Source: Mobilicoccus sp032056465
GTDB lineage: Bacteria > Actinomycetota > Actinomycetes > Actinomycetales > Dermatophilaceae
Assembly (NCBI RefSeq): GCF_032056465.1
Contig: NZ_DAMBCL010000004.1
DNA: 64,000 nucleotides
Direction: 5' to 3' (one strand)
How positions within the stretch are numbered: the first letter of the stretch is position 1; each line of letters opens with the position of its first letter. Below are positions 1 to 7,621 of the stretch, one piece after another. The notes beneath the pieces were generated by a model that saw only the letters and a program-made list of their open reading frames with translations, searched no databases and had not been told where the DNA came from. The translations under genes were made by a program, and so were the position numbers.

Positions 1-1099
1 GCACGACGACGAGGTCGTCGCGGTCCATCTGCGCGGCGAGGGCGACGGCGGCGGTGACGCTCGTGTTGCCCGCGGGGCCGCGCTCGATGCCCTCGAGCTT
101 GGTGAGCAGCTCGGTGATGTAGAAGACCTCACCCTGGGTGACGAGGTGGTAGGAGTCCATGTACCGCAGGCTGCGGGCCGCGTTGCGGGGCACGTCGGTG
201 CGGTCCGGCCACGTGGCGAAGGGGATGCCGAACCCGGTGTGTCCGGTGGTGAAGGACTTGCGGTTGAAGTCGGTGTCGCTGCCCATGTGCAGGCCGGACA
301 GGTCGACCGAGCAGGCGACGATCTCGGTGTCCTCGCACCCGACGAGCCGCAGCCCACGGGCCGTGCCGGTGAGGTTGCCCCCGCCCGCCTGGGTGACGAC
401 GACGGCCTCCGGGTCCTTGCCGTAGCGCTCGCGGACCTGGGTGCCGATCTCGGCACCGAGGGTCTCGACGCCGCGGATGCCAAACGGGGTGTAGAGGCTC
501 GCGTTGAAGAATCCGGTCGTCTCGAGGGTGACGAGCATCTGGTAGAAGAGCTCCGGGCCGACCGACAGCTTCTGCACCTCGGCGCCGTAGGCCTCGCAGG
601 CGCGCGACTTCTCGACGATCTCGGGTTGACCGACGCCGCGGGAGTCGAAGACCTCCTGGAGGACGATGCACCGCAGGCGTCGCATCGCGGCCTGGCTGGC
701 CACGGCGGCGCCGTAGTTTCCCGAGGTCGCCGTCGCGACGCCCTCGTACCCGCGGCGCCGCGCCTCGTAGCAGCTCACCGAGGCCCGGCGGGCCTTGAAC
801 GAACCGGAGGCGTTGGCCGCCTCGTCCTTGAGGAGGATCGTCGCGCCCCTGCCGGGGCCCGCGAACTCCCGGACGGCCTCGGTGAGGTTGGTGAGCTCGT
901 ACAGCGGGGTGTTCCCGACCTTCGTCTCGGCCTGGATGCGGGCGATGTCCTCGAGGGTGAAGTCGCCGCCCGCCATCATGCGCTCGTAGTCGAACGCGAT
1001 CGGGCTCTGCTCGAAGTCGTCGTAGTCGATGCCGAGACTGGCCTTCATGATCTCGTTCTTGCGCGCCATCACGGCGTCGTAGGACATGTCCCTGGTCAT
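1..1099 (-). CDS. ortB: 2-amino-4-oxopentanoate thiolase, beta subunit (3' end outside window)
   Basis: This is the catalytic PLP subunit of the OrtAB thiolase, which splits 2-amino-4-oxopentanoate with CoA into alanine and acetyl-CoA, the last step of oxidative ornithine breakdown. About 366 codons are visible; the C-terminus lies beyond base 1. The N-terminus (MSYDAVMARKNEIM) and the fold-type II PLP motif SGSFKARRAS, with the probable Schiff-base lysine near residue 102, fit OrtB. A Gly-rich phosphate-binding stretch (TSGNYGAA) follows. The start is the ATG at 1097-1099, which overlaps the ortA stop as ATGA; an in-frame ATG lies four codons on. It is last in the visible part of ord-ortA-ortB. 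Threonine-synthase or diaminopropionate-lyase-like PLP enzymes are the nearest alternatives, but the neighbours make OrtB much more likely. Confidence 0.88.
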   Translation of the reverse strand, partial: MTRDMSYDAVMARKNEIMKASLGIDYDDFEQSPIAFDYERMMAGGDFTLEDIARIQAETKVGNTPLYELTNLTEAVREFAGPGRGATILLKDEAANASGSFKARRASVSCYEARRRGYEGVATATSGNYGAAVASQAAMRRLRCIVLQEVFDSRGVGQPEIVEKSRACEAYGAEVQKLSVGPELFYQMLVTLETTGFFNASLYTPFGIRGVETLGAEIGTQVRERYGKDPEAVVVTQAGGGNLTGTARGLRLVGCEDTEIVACSVDLSGLHMGSDTDFNRKSFTTGHTGFGIPFATWPDRTDVPRNAARSLRYMDSYHLVTQGEVFYITELLTKLEGIERGPAGNTSVTAAVALAAQMDRDDLVVV

Positions 1100-1488
1100 C
1101 GGCCCTCCCCCGTGCTCTGCGCGGTCCCCTCGCCGGCCTCGTTGCCCGGCGCGGACTCGCCGGTGTCGGTGTCGGGGTCGGCCTGAGAGGCGGACCGGCT
1201 GAGGGAGCCGGCGGCGAGACCGATGCGCAGCAGTTCGGGGACGGTGGCCCCGAAGCTGTGGTCGTAGTGCGGGTCGACGCGGACGAGCCGCCCGGTGTGC
1301 TCGTGGTCGATGAGCGACCGGACGCTCACCTCCTCGCCCTCGTGGGCGTCGGCGGTGAGGAACCCGTTGAGCCGCAGGACGTACGGCGTCGCGGCCGTCT
1401 CGGGCGGCAGGTTGGTCGCCCGCTGCTCGGGCTGCAGGAGCACCCGCTCGATCTCGACCCAGGTGCCCGCGGGAACGGTCGCGCCCAT
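1096..1488 (-). CDS. ortA: 2-amino-4-oxopentanoate thiolase, alpha subunit
   Basis: This is a small 130-residue partner of OrtB. It begins MGATVPAGTWVEIERVLL, a short beta-rich protein typical of OrtA, and has a poorly conserved acidic, Ser/Gly-rich C-terminal tail of about 35 residues. Its ATG shares one base with the ord stop (TGATG) and its own stop overlaps the ortB start by four bases, so the three genes should be translationally coupled. On its own the sequence says little; the call rests on length, N-terminus and position between ord and ortB. No catalytic residues can be assigned by eye. Confidence 0.82.
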   Translation of the reverse strand: MGATVPAGTWVEIERVLLQPEQRATNLPPETAATPYVLRLNGFLTADAHEGEEVSVRSLIDHEHTGRLVRVDPHYDHSFGATVPELLRIGLAAGSLSRSASQADPDTDTGESAPGNEAGEGTAQSTGEGR

Positions 1489-2528
1489 CAGACCCGCCGC
1501 CGGTAGGCCGAGGGGCCGACGAGGGCACCGGTCATCGGGATGTCGAGCATGTTCTTCAGACCCGGGGTGGCCTCGACGATGCGCGGCACGACGTTGACGG
1601 CGATGGCCTGCGTGGCCTTGCCGCCCGCGTACTCGGGGTTGATCTGCATCGAGACCTCGGGCGTGCCGTGGATCGTGACGTAGTCGCCGGTGCCCTGGCC
1701 CTCCAGTTCGGGCAGCACCTGCTGGGGGTGGACGAGGGTGAGGACGACCTCGTCGCCGCGGTAGCCGAGCAGGGTCTGCTTGCACCCCGCCACCATGCCC
1801 GGCTCGATCGTGATGTGCGGGGTCTCGCGGCGGACGGTCGAGACGATCGGCTCGCGCTTCTGCTCGATGCGGTCGATGCCGAGGCCCAGGGCGTCGCTGA
1901 TCATGCGGGCCGACTCCGGGAAGCCGATGTGCCCGTCGACCGAGCCGTCCTCGACACCGGCGAGGAACTCCTCCTCCGACAGGCCCACACCCTGCGTCCG
2001 CATGACCGTCGGGCCGTAGGGCGAGAGGTCGTTGACCCGGGTGGCCTCGATGGAGGTCACCTCGAGGCAGCCGGCGGTGAGGGCGACGACGAGGGTGTCC
2101 ATCGACAGGCCGGGGTTGACCCCGGTCCCGATGATCGAGACCCCGTTCGCCTTGGCCAGGTCGTCGAGCTCGCGTGCGGCCTCGGGAGACTGCGCCTCGG
2201 GGGAGGCCATCTCCTCGGCGATGCTCACACAGTTGATGCCCGCCGAGAGGATGGTCCGCAGATCGTCGATCTGCTCCTTGACCCATGAGGTCGTCGCGAT
2301 GATGACGCAGTCGACGTCGTCCTTGTTCAGCACGGAGGAGGGGTCGTCGGTGACGGTGGCGCCGAGATCGGTGTCGAGACCCAGCACCTCGCCGAGCGGT
2401 CTGCCGACGTACTCCGGGCGCGTGTCGATGCCGCCGACCAGTTGCAGGCCCTCCTTGCCGGCCACGAGGCGGGCCATGCCGCTCCCCATCGCACCGAGAC
2501 CCCATTGGACGACGCGCAGCGTTGACAT
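1488..2528 (-). CDS. ord: 2,4-diaminopentanoate dehydrogenase
   Basis: An NAD(P)-dependent oxidative deaminase of 346 residues that converts 2,4-diaminopentanoate to 2-amino-4-oxopentanoate, the substrate of OrtAB. The N-terminus MSTLRVVQWGLGAMGSGMAR carries the Rossmann glycine motif GLGAMGSG at residues 10-17. The rest resembles the dihydrodipicolinate-reductase-like family (motif GTGVNPG in the middle third). An ATG at 2526-2528 is chosen because AAGGAG lies seven bases before it and the Rossmann strand follows at once; a longer reading frame upstream has no such support. It is the first gene of the ord-ortA-ortB unit. The ornithine racemase and aminomutase genes needed to feed the pathway are not in the window and may lie beyond base 1. 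Confidence 0.87.
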   Translation of the reverse strand: MSTLRVVQWGLGAMGSGMARLVAGKEGLQLVGGIDTRPEYVGRPLGEVLGLDTDLGATVTDDPSSVLNKDDVDCVIIATTSWVKEQIDDLRTILSAGINCVSIAEEMASPEAQSPEAARELDDLAKANGVSIIGTGVNPGLSMDTLVVALTAGCLEVTSIEATRVNDLSPYGPTVMRTQGVGLSEEEFLAGVEDGSVDGHIGFPESARMISDALGLGIDRIEQKREPIVSTVRRETPHITIEPGMVAGCKQTLLGYRGDEVVLTLVHPQQVLPELEGQGTGDYVTIHGTPEVSMQINPEYAGGKATQAIAVNVVPRIVEATPGLKNMLDIPMTGALVGPSAYRRRV

Positions 2529-2562
2529 TGACCACTCCTTCGACGGCATCTGTGCAGACCAG

Positions 2563-2587
2563 GGGCCACGGGGGTGAACCGTGGCCC
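2563..2587 (-). terminator. hairpin between panD and ord
   Basis: A perfect 9 bp stem (GGGCCACGG / CCGTGGCCC) with a 7 base loop lies downstream of the panD stop and 35 bp before ord. There is no T tract, as is usual in high-GC actinobacteria. It probably ends panD transcription, which would make ord the head of its own unit. Confidence 0.5.
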
Positions 2588-2664
2588 GGTCCGTCAACCG
2601 TAATCCGGGGCGGTGCCTCCTGTCCGGGGAATCCGGAGACCGTGACGGGCGTGCGCGGGTGGTG

Positions 2665-3129
2665 TCAGCCCTCGTGTTCGGCGGCCGCGACCTCGGCCTC
2701 GCCGACCCGGGTCTCCGCGGCGGCGATCGCCGTCGCGCCGAGCAGGGCGCCGGGCTCGTCCCGCCGCGTGACGAGGCGGTCGATGCTGTTGTCGCTCGGG
2801 TCGACGAGCACGACCCGGGGATGGAAGTCGCTCGGCACCGGCTCCGGCACGAGCTGGTAGGCCATGATGATGACGAGGTCGCCCGGCTGGACGAGACGGG
2901 CGGCCGCCCCGTTGAGCTGGATCTCCCCCGACCCCCGCGCGCCCGGGATGGTGTAGGTCTCGAGGCGCGCGCCGTTGTCGATGTCGACGACCTGGACCCG
3001 TTCGTAGCTGAGGATGCCCGCCGCGTCGAGGAGGTCCTCGTCGACGGTGATGGAGCCGACGTAGTGCAGGTCGGCGGCCGTGACCCGGGCGCGGTGGATC
3101 TTGCCGGTCACCATGGTGCGAAAGGCCAC
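2665..3129 (-). CDS. panD: aspartate 1-decarboxylase
   Basis: Pyruvoyl-dependent enzyme that makes beta-alanine from aspartate for pantothenate and CoA synthesis. The family signature is complete: KIHRARVTAADLHYVGSIT near the N-terminus, where the Gly-Ser bond in YVGS is the self-cleavage site that yields the pyruvoyl group, then VDIDNGAR and INGAAARLV-like blocks (here QLNGAAARLV). At 154 residues it is longer than the usual 120-140 because of an Ala/Glu-rich C-terminal tail. The GTG at 3127-3129 is preferred: GGGAGA precedes it by seven bases and the protein then starts MAFRTMVTGKIHR as in other PanD. A GTG 15 bases upstream is possible. It is not beside panB or panC here; its place ahead of the ornithine operon may be chance. 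Confidence 0.93.
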   Translation of the reverse strand: MAFRTMVTGKIHRARVTAADLHYVGSITVDEDLLDAAGILSYERVQVVDIDNGARLETYTIPGARGSGEIQLNGAAARLVQPGDLVIIMAYQLVPEPVPSDFHPRVVLVDPSDNSIDRLVTRRDEPGALLGATAIAAAETRVGEAEVAAAEHEG

Positions 3130-3331
3130 GATGCGTTCTCCCACGAAATCGGTGAGTCACCCGCGGGACGCCGCCGGGCCGCCTCGACGATAGGGGGCCC
3201 GCCCCGTCCGCTCCAACCGGGACGGGCCCGACGGGTGCGAGATGGGTCACCCTCGGCGACCTCGATCCGGGGTCGGGCGGCGGGGCACGGGGTTAGCCTG
3301 GCGCCACGGCCGATCAGGAAGGCGATGCCCC

Positions 3332-5125
3332 ATGCAGAAGATCATCGACGATCCCACCGACCTCGTTCGCGGAGCCCTCACCGGCATGGCCGGTGCCCAC
3401 CCGGAGCTCGACGTCGATGTCGAGAACTCGATCGTCTATCGGGCGACCCCCAAGGAGGCCGGCAAGGTCGCGCTGCTCTCGGGCGGCGGCTCGGGCCACG
3501 AACCGATGCACGGCGGGTTCGTCGGCCACGGGATGCTCGACGCCGCGTGCGCCGGTGCGGTCTTCACCTCCCCGGTGCCGGACCAGATCCAGGTCGCGAC
3601 CACCCGCGTCGACCGCGGGGCGGGCGTCCTCCACATCGTCAAGAACTACTCCGGCGACGTGATGAACTTCGAGATGGCCGCCGAGGCGGCCGACGGCGTC
3701 GAGGTCGCGACGGTCATCACCGCCGACGACGTCTCCGTCGAGGACAGCACCTACAGCACCGGGCGCCGCGGGGTCGGCGTCACCGTGCTGCTCGAGAAGA
3801 TCGTCGGTGCCGCGGCCGAGGAGGGCCTCGACCTCGAGGGCTGCCGGTCGCTCGCCCAGCGGGTGGCGGACTCCGGGCGCTCGATGGGGGTCGCGCTCAC
3901 CTCGGGGACCGTGCCCGCCGCCGGGCATCCCACCTTCGACCTGCCGGAAGGCCGGATGGAGGTCGGTGTCGGCATCCACGGCGAACCCGGGCGCCGGACC
4001 GACGATCTCGGCACCGCGACGGAGATCGCCCGCGTGCTCGTCGAACCGATCCTCGCCGACCGTGACTTCACCTCCGGCCCCGTCCTCAGCTTCGTCAACG
4101 GCATGGGCGGCACGCCCCTGTTGGAGCTGTACAACCTGTCGGCCGACATCGATGCGCTCCTGGAGGAGGCGGGCGTCGAGGTCGTCCGGCACCTCGTCGG
4201 GCCGTACATCACGAGCCTGGAGATGGCGGGCGCCTCGCTCACCCTGCTCTCCCTCGACCCCGAGATGCTGCGGTACTGGGACGCGCCGGTGAACACGCCC
4301 GGCCTCCGGTGGGGCGCAGCGCACGCCCCGGCCGGCTCCCGCAGCGAGGGCCGTCGCTCGGCGTCCGCGACCGGTGGCGCTGCGGCGGCCCCCGCCGAGG
4401 GCCGGCCCGCGACGGTCTCCCCCGAGCGGCGCGAGGCCCCTCCGTCGGCCGCCCGGCCCGCCGCCGCGTCGGGCGCCCCCGGAACGGTGGGCGCGAGGAC
4501 GGTCGAGGCCTGGTTGCGGGAGTTCGCCCGCCTCGTCACGGAGCACGAGACGACGCTCACCGACCTCGACGCGGCGATCGGCGACGCCGATCACGGCGCG
4601 AACATGGTCCGCGGCATGAACGCCGTCGTCGCCTACCTCGACGAGCTGGAGGATGTCGACGAGGTAGGTCCGTCGACCGTGTTGTCGAAGGCCGGGACGA
4701 CCCTCGTGAGCAAGGTCGGCGGCGCCTCCGGACCGCTCTACGGCACGCTTCTCATGCGCACCGGTAAGGCGTGCGGTGACGCTCCCGACCTCGACGCGAC
4801 GACCCTCGCCAGTGCCCTGCGGGCCGGGGTCGAGGGCGTGATGGCCCGAGGCAGGTCCGAGACCGGCGAGAAGACGATGCTCGACGCCCTCGTCCCGGCG
4901 CTCGACGCCTTCGACGCCGCGGGCGGCGACCTCGTCGTCGCGCTCGACGCCGCCGCGGCCGCCGCGGAGGAGGGCCGCGACGCGACGACCGACATGGTCG
5001 CGTCCAAGGGCCGGGCCTCCTACCTGGGTGACCGGTCCGTCGGCCACCAGGACCCCGGAGCGACCTCCGCGGCGCTCCTCGTCACGGCGCTGCGGACCGC
5101 GGTCGCCTCGACCACGAAGGAGTAG
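3332..5125 (+). CDS. dihydroxyacetone kinase, DhaK-DhaL fusion (PTS type)
   Basis: One uninterrupted frame of 597 residues carries two subunits that are normally separate. Residues 1-325 are DhaK, which binds dihydroxyacetone covalently: GGGSGHEP (51-58) and VGIHGEPG with the substrate-binding histidine near 216. Residues 331-386 are an Ala/Pro/Arg-rich linker. Residues 388-597 are DhaL, the ADP-binding phosphoryl carrier: IGDADHGANM (416-425), GGASGPLYG, GRASYLGDRS and GHQDPGATS. These DhaL motifs are the PTS type, which keeps a bound ADP, rather than those of the single-chain ATP-dependent kinases. The next gene is dhaM, which supplies phosphate. The ATG at 3332 follows AGGAAGG with a rather long gap; the frame stays open upstream but without coding character. 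Confidence 0.93.
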   Translation: MQKIIDDPTDLVRGALTGMAGAHPELDVDVENSIVYRATPKEAGKVALLSGGGSGHEPMHGGFVGHGMLDAACAGAVFTSPVPDQIQVATTRVDRGAGVLHIVKNYSGDVMNFEMAAEAADGVEVATVITADDVSVEDSTYSTGRRGVGVTVLLEKIVGAAAEEGLDLEGCRSLAQRVADSGRSMGVALTSGTVPAAGHPTFDLPEGRMEVGVGIHGEPGRRTDDLGTATEIARVLVEPILADRDFTSGPVLSFVNGMGGTPLLELYNLSADIDALLEEAGVEVVRHLVGPYITSLEMAGASLTLLSLDPEMLRYWDAPVNTPGLRWGAAHAPAGSRSEGRRSASATGGAAAAPAEGRPATVSPERREAPPSAARPAAASGAPGTVGARTVEAWLREFARLVTEHETTLTDLDAAIGDADHGANMVRGMNAVVAYLDELEDVDEVGPSTVLSKAGTTLVSKVGGASGPLYGTLLMRTGKACGDAPDLDATTLASALRAGVEGVMARGRSETGEKTMLDALVPALDAFDAAGGDLVVALDAAAAAAEEGRDATTDMVASKGRASYLGDRSVGHQDPGATSAALLVTALRTAVASTTKE

Positions 5126-5127
5126 TC

Positions 5128-5544
5128 ATGAGTGTCGGATTCGTCGTCGTCAGCCACAGCCGCGCCCTCGCCGAGGCCGCCGTGACCCTGGCGTCGCAGA
5201 TGATCCCCGGTGACCCCGTGCCCATCGAGCTCGCCGCCGGGACCGCCGACGGTGGCCTCGGCACCGACGCCACCGCGATCCAGACCGCGATCGAGCGGGT
5301 CGACGAGGCCGTGGACGACGGCGTCATCGTGCTGCTCGACCTCGGCTCGGCGATCATGTCGACCGAGATGGCCCTGGAGATGCTCGAGGACGTGGTCCGC
5401 GACCGCGTCGACGTCTCCCCCGGCCCGCTCGTCGAGGGGCTCGTCATCGGGGTCGTCCAGGCCTCCACGGGCGCCAAGCGGTCACGGGTCCTCCGGGTCA
5501 CGCGGGACGCGCTGCAGTCGAAGTCCACCCAGCTCGGCGGCTGA
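5128..5544 (+). CDS. dhaM: PTS-dependent dihydroxyacetone kinase phosphotransferase subunit DhaM (EIIA domain)
   Basis: A 138-residue protein that takes phosphate from HPr and passes it to the ADP bound in DhaL. It has the EIIA-mannose-like fold of DhaM: MSVGFVVVSHSRALAEA, with the phosphorylated histidine at residue 10, then the Gly-rich GTADGGLGTD and the VLLDLGSAIMSTEMALEML helix start. Unlike E. coli DhaM it lacks HPr and EI domains, so those must come from elsewhere in the genome. It starts two bases after the dhaK-dhaL stop and is surely co-transcribed. Confidence 0.93.
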   Translation: MSVGFVVVSHSRALAEAAVTLASQMIPGDPVPIELAAGTADGGLGTDATAIQTAIERVDEAVDDGVIVLLDLGSAIMSTEMALEMLEDVVRDRVDVSPGPLVEGLVIGVVQASTGAKRSRVLRVTRDALQSKSTQLGG

Positions 5545-5599
5545 GGAGCGGTCGGCTCCGTCGCCCGGAGCCCGTCGGTGCGCCTGCGAGGATGCGCGC

Positions 5600-6139
5600 A
5601 TGCGTGAATACCTCACCATCTCGCCGGCGCAGGCCGCCGCGGTCGTCCTCTCAGCGGTCGGTATGTACGGGGCGTTCCTCGTCCTCGTCCGGGTGTTCGG
5701 GGCCCGGGTGCTGGCCCGCATGTCGACGTTCGACTTCGTCGTCACGCTCATGCTCGGCGCGATCGCCGGGCGCGTGATCCTCGGGGACACCCCCGTCCTC
5801 GAGGCCGGTGTCCTCGGGCTCGGGACGCTGCTGATCCTCGAGGTCGCCGTGGGCAAGTTGCGCACGATCCCGCGCGTGCACCGGTGGCTCACCCCCGCCC
5901 CGATCCTCATCCTCGAGGGGGGTCGGGTGCTCGAGGACGGCCTTCGACGTGCGCACATCACGATCGACGAGGTCGCCGGCGCGCTGCGCACCCAGGGCAT
6001 CCGGCACCTCGACGAGGTCGCCTACGGCATCTTCGAACCCACCGGGGCGATCAGCCTCCTGCGGATCGGCCGCGACGTCGACGACCGTCTGCTCACCGAC
6101 GTCGTCCGGCCCGAGGTCGGCCCCCCGGCCGAGCGCTGA
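5600..6139 (+). CDS. DUF421 family membrane protein (YetF-like)
   Basis: A 179-residue protein with three predicted membrane helices in its first 85 residues (around AVVLSAVGMYGAFLVLV, FDFVVTLMLGAIAG and VLGLGTLLILEVAVG) and a soluble C-terminal half containing LEDGLRRAHITIDEVAGALR and GIRHLDEVAYGIFEPTG, the pattern of DUF421 proteins. The molecular function is not established. The ATG at 5600 follows GCGAGG by about ten bases and directly precedes the first helix. It is 55 bp after dhaM and could be a trailing operon member or an independent gene. Confidence 0.75.
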   Translation: MREYLTISPAQAAAVVLSAVGMYGAFLVLVRVFGARVLARMSTFDFVVTLMLGAIAGRVILGDTPVLEAGVLGLGTLLILEVAVGKLRTIPRVHRWLTPAPILILEGGRVLEDGLRRAHITIDEVAGALRTQGIRHLDEVAYGIFEPTGAISLLRIGRDVDDRLLTDVVRPEVGPPAER

Positions 6140-6226
6140 GACGCCCCCGGACGAGCCATCCGCGCCGCCCCCGGAGGACGGGGACGGCGCGGATGGGAGC
6201 GAGGGTGTGAGGCCGACTCGCGAGGC

Positions 6227-6730
6227 TCAGGAGAACCACTGCCACGGCGGGCCGAGGGCGAGCAGTACCGAGAACACGACGGCGAGGCCGATGAGGGTGA
6301 GGAGCAACGCGGGCACGGGGTGCCGCAGCGCCGTCGCGACGATGCGTTCGACCGGTCCGCTCGGCGACTCCGCGAGGAGCCGCCACCGCGGGGCGAGCAG
6401 TCCACGCCGAGCGGCGGAGCGCTCGAACGGGATCGTCGCGTACGGCAGCACCGACGAGCCCAGCCCGAGGAACAGGTCCTTCGTCCGCCAACGCCGGTCG
6501 ACGGCGACGAGGATCGTCGCGGTGACGTAGGAGAGGAACACGAACCCGTGGACTCCCCCGCCGAGGCGCACGCCGAGGTCGGTGACGTCGAAGACGTACT
6601 TGAGGAGCATGCCGATGATGAGCAGCGTCCACGTGACGGCCTCGGCGAACGCGAGGGTGCCGTAGAGCCGTTCGGGGCCGGTGGTGAGGCGGCGGTCGTC
6701 GGCCGTGGTCGACAGGTCGTCGCGGGTCAT
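6227..6730 (-). CDS. DUF3817 integral membrane protein
   Basis: A 167-residue protein whose core RLYGTLAFAEAVTWTLL through VHGFVFLSYVTATILVA matches the DUF3817 (YdzA-like) membrane family: two or three helices, then a basic loop and a C-terminal helix pair not seen in the shortest family members. Function unknown. The ATG at 6728-6730 lies seven bases after the sufT stop, so this gene is probably the last cistron of the suf transcript, although nothing known ties the family to Fe-S assembly. Confidence 0.7.
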   Translation of the reverse strand: MTRDDLSTTADDRRLTTGPERLYGTLAFAEAVTWTLLIIGMLLKYVFDVTDLGVRLGGGVHGFVFLSYVTATILVAVDRRWRTKDLFLGLGSSVLPYATIPFERSAARRGLLAPRWRLLAESPSGPVERIVATALRHPVPALLLTLIGLAVVFSVLLALGPPWQWFS

Positions 6731-6737
6731 CGGCGCC

Positions 6738-7127
6738 TCAGACGTTGAACCCGAGCGCACGCAGCTGCTCACGGCCGTCGTCGGTGATCTTGTCCGGGCC
6801 CCACGGCGGCATCCACACCCAGTTGATGCGGTGGTCGGAGACGATGCCCTCGAGCGCCTGGGCGGTCTGGTCCTCGATGACGTCGGTGAGCGGACAGGCC
6901 GCGCTCGTGAGCGTCATGTCGACGATCGCGGTGTTCGCGGAATCGACGGTGACGCCGTAGACGAGGCCGAGGTCGACGACGTTGATACCGAGTTCGGGGT
7001 CGACGACGTCGCGCATCGCCTCCTCGACGTCGGCGGCGTTCGCGGGGGTCGTGCCGGCCGAGGGTGCGGCCGCGACGGGAGCGTCCGAGGCCGGTGCGGC
7101 GGCAGTGCCGGTGAGATGGTCGGTCAT
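6738..7127 (-). CDS. sufT: Fe-S assembly factor SufT-like (MIP18/PaaD family)
   Basis: 129 residues. After a 35-residue Ala/Pro-rich N-terminal extension comes a complete DUF59 domain: VEEAMRDVVDPELGINVVDLGLVYG, then MTLTSAACPLTD with the conserved cysteine and WVWMPPWGPDKITDDGREQLRALGF at the C-terminus. In Actinobacteria and Firmicutes this protein is the last member of the SUF operon and helps maturation of Fe-S proteins. Its ATG overlaps the sufU stop (ATGA), so translation is coupled. Confidence 0.92.
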   Translation of the reverse strand: MTDHLTGTAAAPASDAPVAAAPSAGTTPANAADVEEAMRDVVDPELGINVVDLGLVYGVTVDSANTAIVDMTLTSAACPLTDVIEDQTAQALEGIVSDHRINWVWMPPWGPDKITDDGREQLRALGFNV

Positions 7128-7621
7128 CGTTCCTCCAGGGGGGCGGCGGGGGTGGCGGCGGTGAGGGCGCCCGAGACGGTCGTGTCCGCGCCGGCGCGGG
7201 CGAGGGCGTCGAGGAGCGCCGACCAGCCGAGCAGCGCGCACTTGACGCGGGCGGGGTACTGGGCGACGCCGGCGAGGGCGACCCCGTCGCCGATGACCTC
7301 CTCGTCGCCGGGGTCCTTGCCCCGGCTCGTGAGCATCGACTTCATCGCCTCGTAGGTCGCGAGCACCTCGGTGATCGGGTACCCGATGGACTCCTCGGCG
7401 AGGATCGAGGTCGACGCGACCGAGATCGAACAGCCGAGCGCGTCGTAGCTGACGTCGGAGAGGACCTGGGTGCCGTCCTGCTCGCTGAGGTGGACACGGA
7501 GCGTGACCTCGTCACCGCAGCTCGTGTTGACGTGGTGGACCTCGGACTCGAACGGCTCGCGCAGCCCGGCATGCTGGGGGTGCTTGCTGTGATCGAGGAT
7601 CAACTGCTGGTAGAGGTCCAT
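7124..7621 (-). CDS. sufU: SufU zinc-dependent sulfurtransferase
   Basis: 165 residues; accepts sulfur from SufS and passes it to the SufBCD scaffold. The start MDLYQQLILDHSKHPQHAG is typical. The zinc ligands are all present: Cys35 and Asp37 in TSCGDEVT, Cys64 in ALGCSISVAST, and Cys128 in RVKCALLGW. The 18-residue insertion after the second cysteine that marks SufU, as opposed to IscU, also seems present (EAMKSMLTSRGKDPGDEEV). The ATG at 7619-7621 shares one base with the sufS stop. Confidence 0.96.
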   Translation of the reverse strand: MDLYQQLILDHSKHPQHAGLREPFESEVHHVNTSCGDEVTLRVHLSEQDGTQVLSDVSYDALGCSISVASTSILAEESIGYPITEVLATYEAMKSMLTSRGKDPGDEEVIGDGVALAGVAQYPARVKCALLGWSALLDALARAGADTTVSGALTAATPAAPLEER

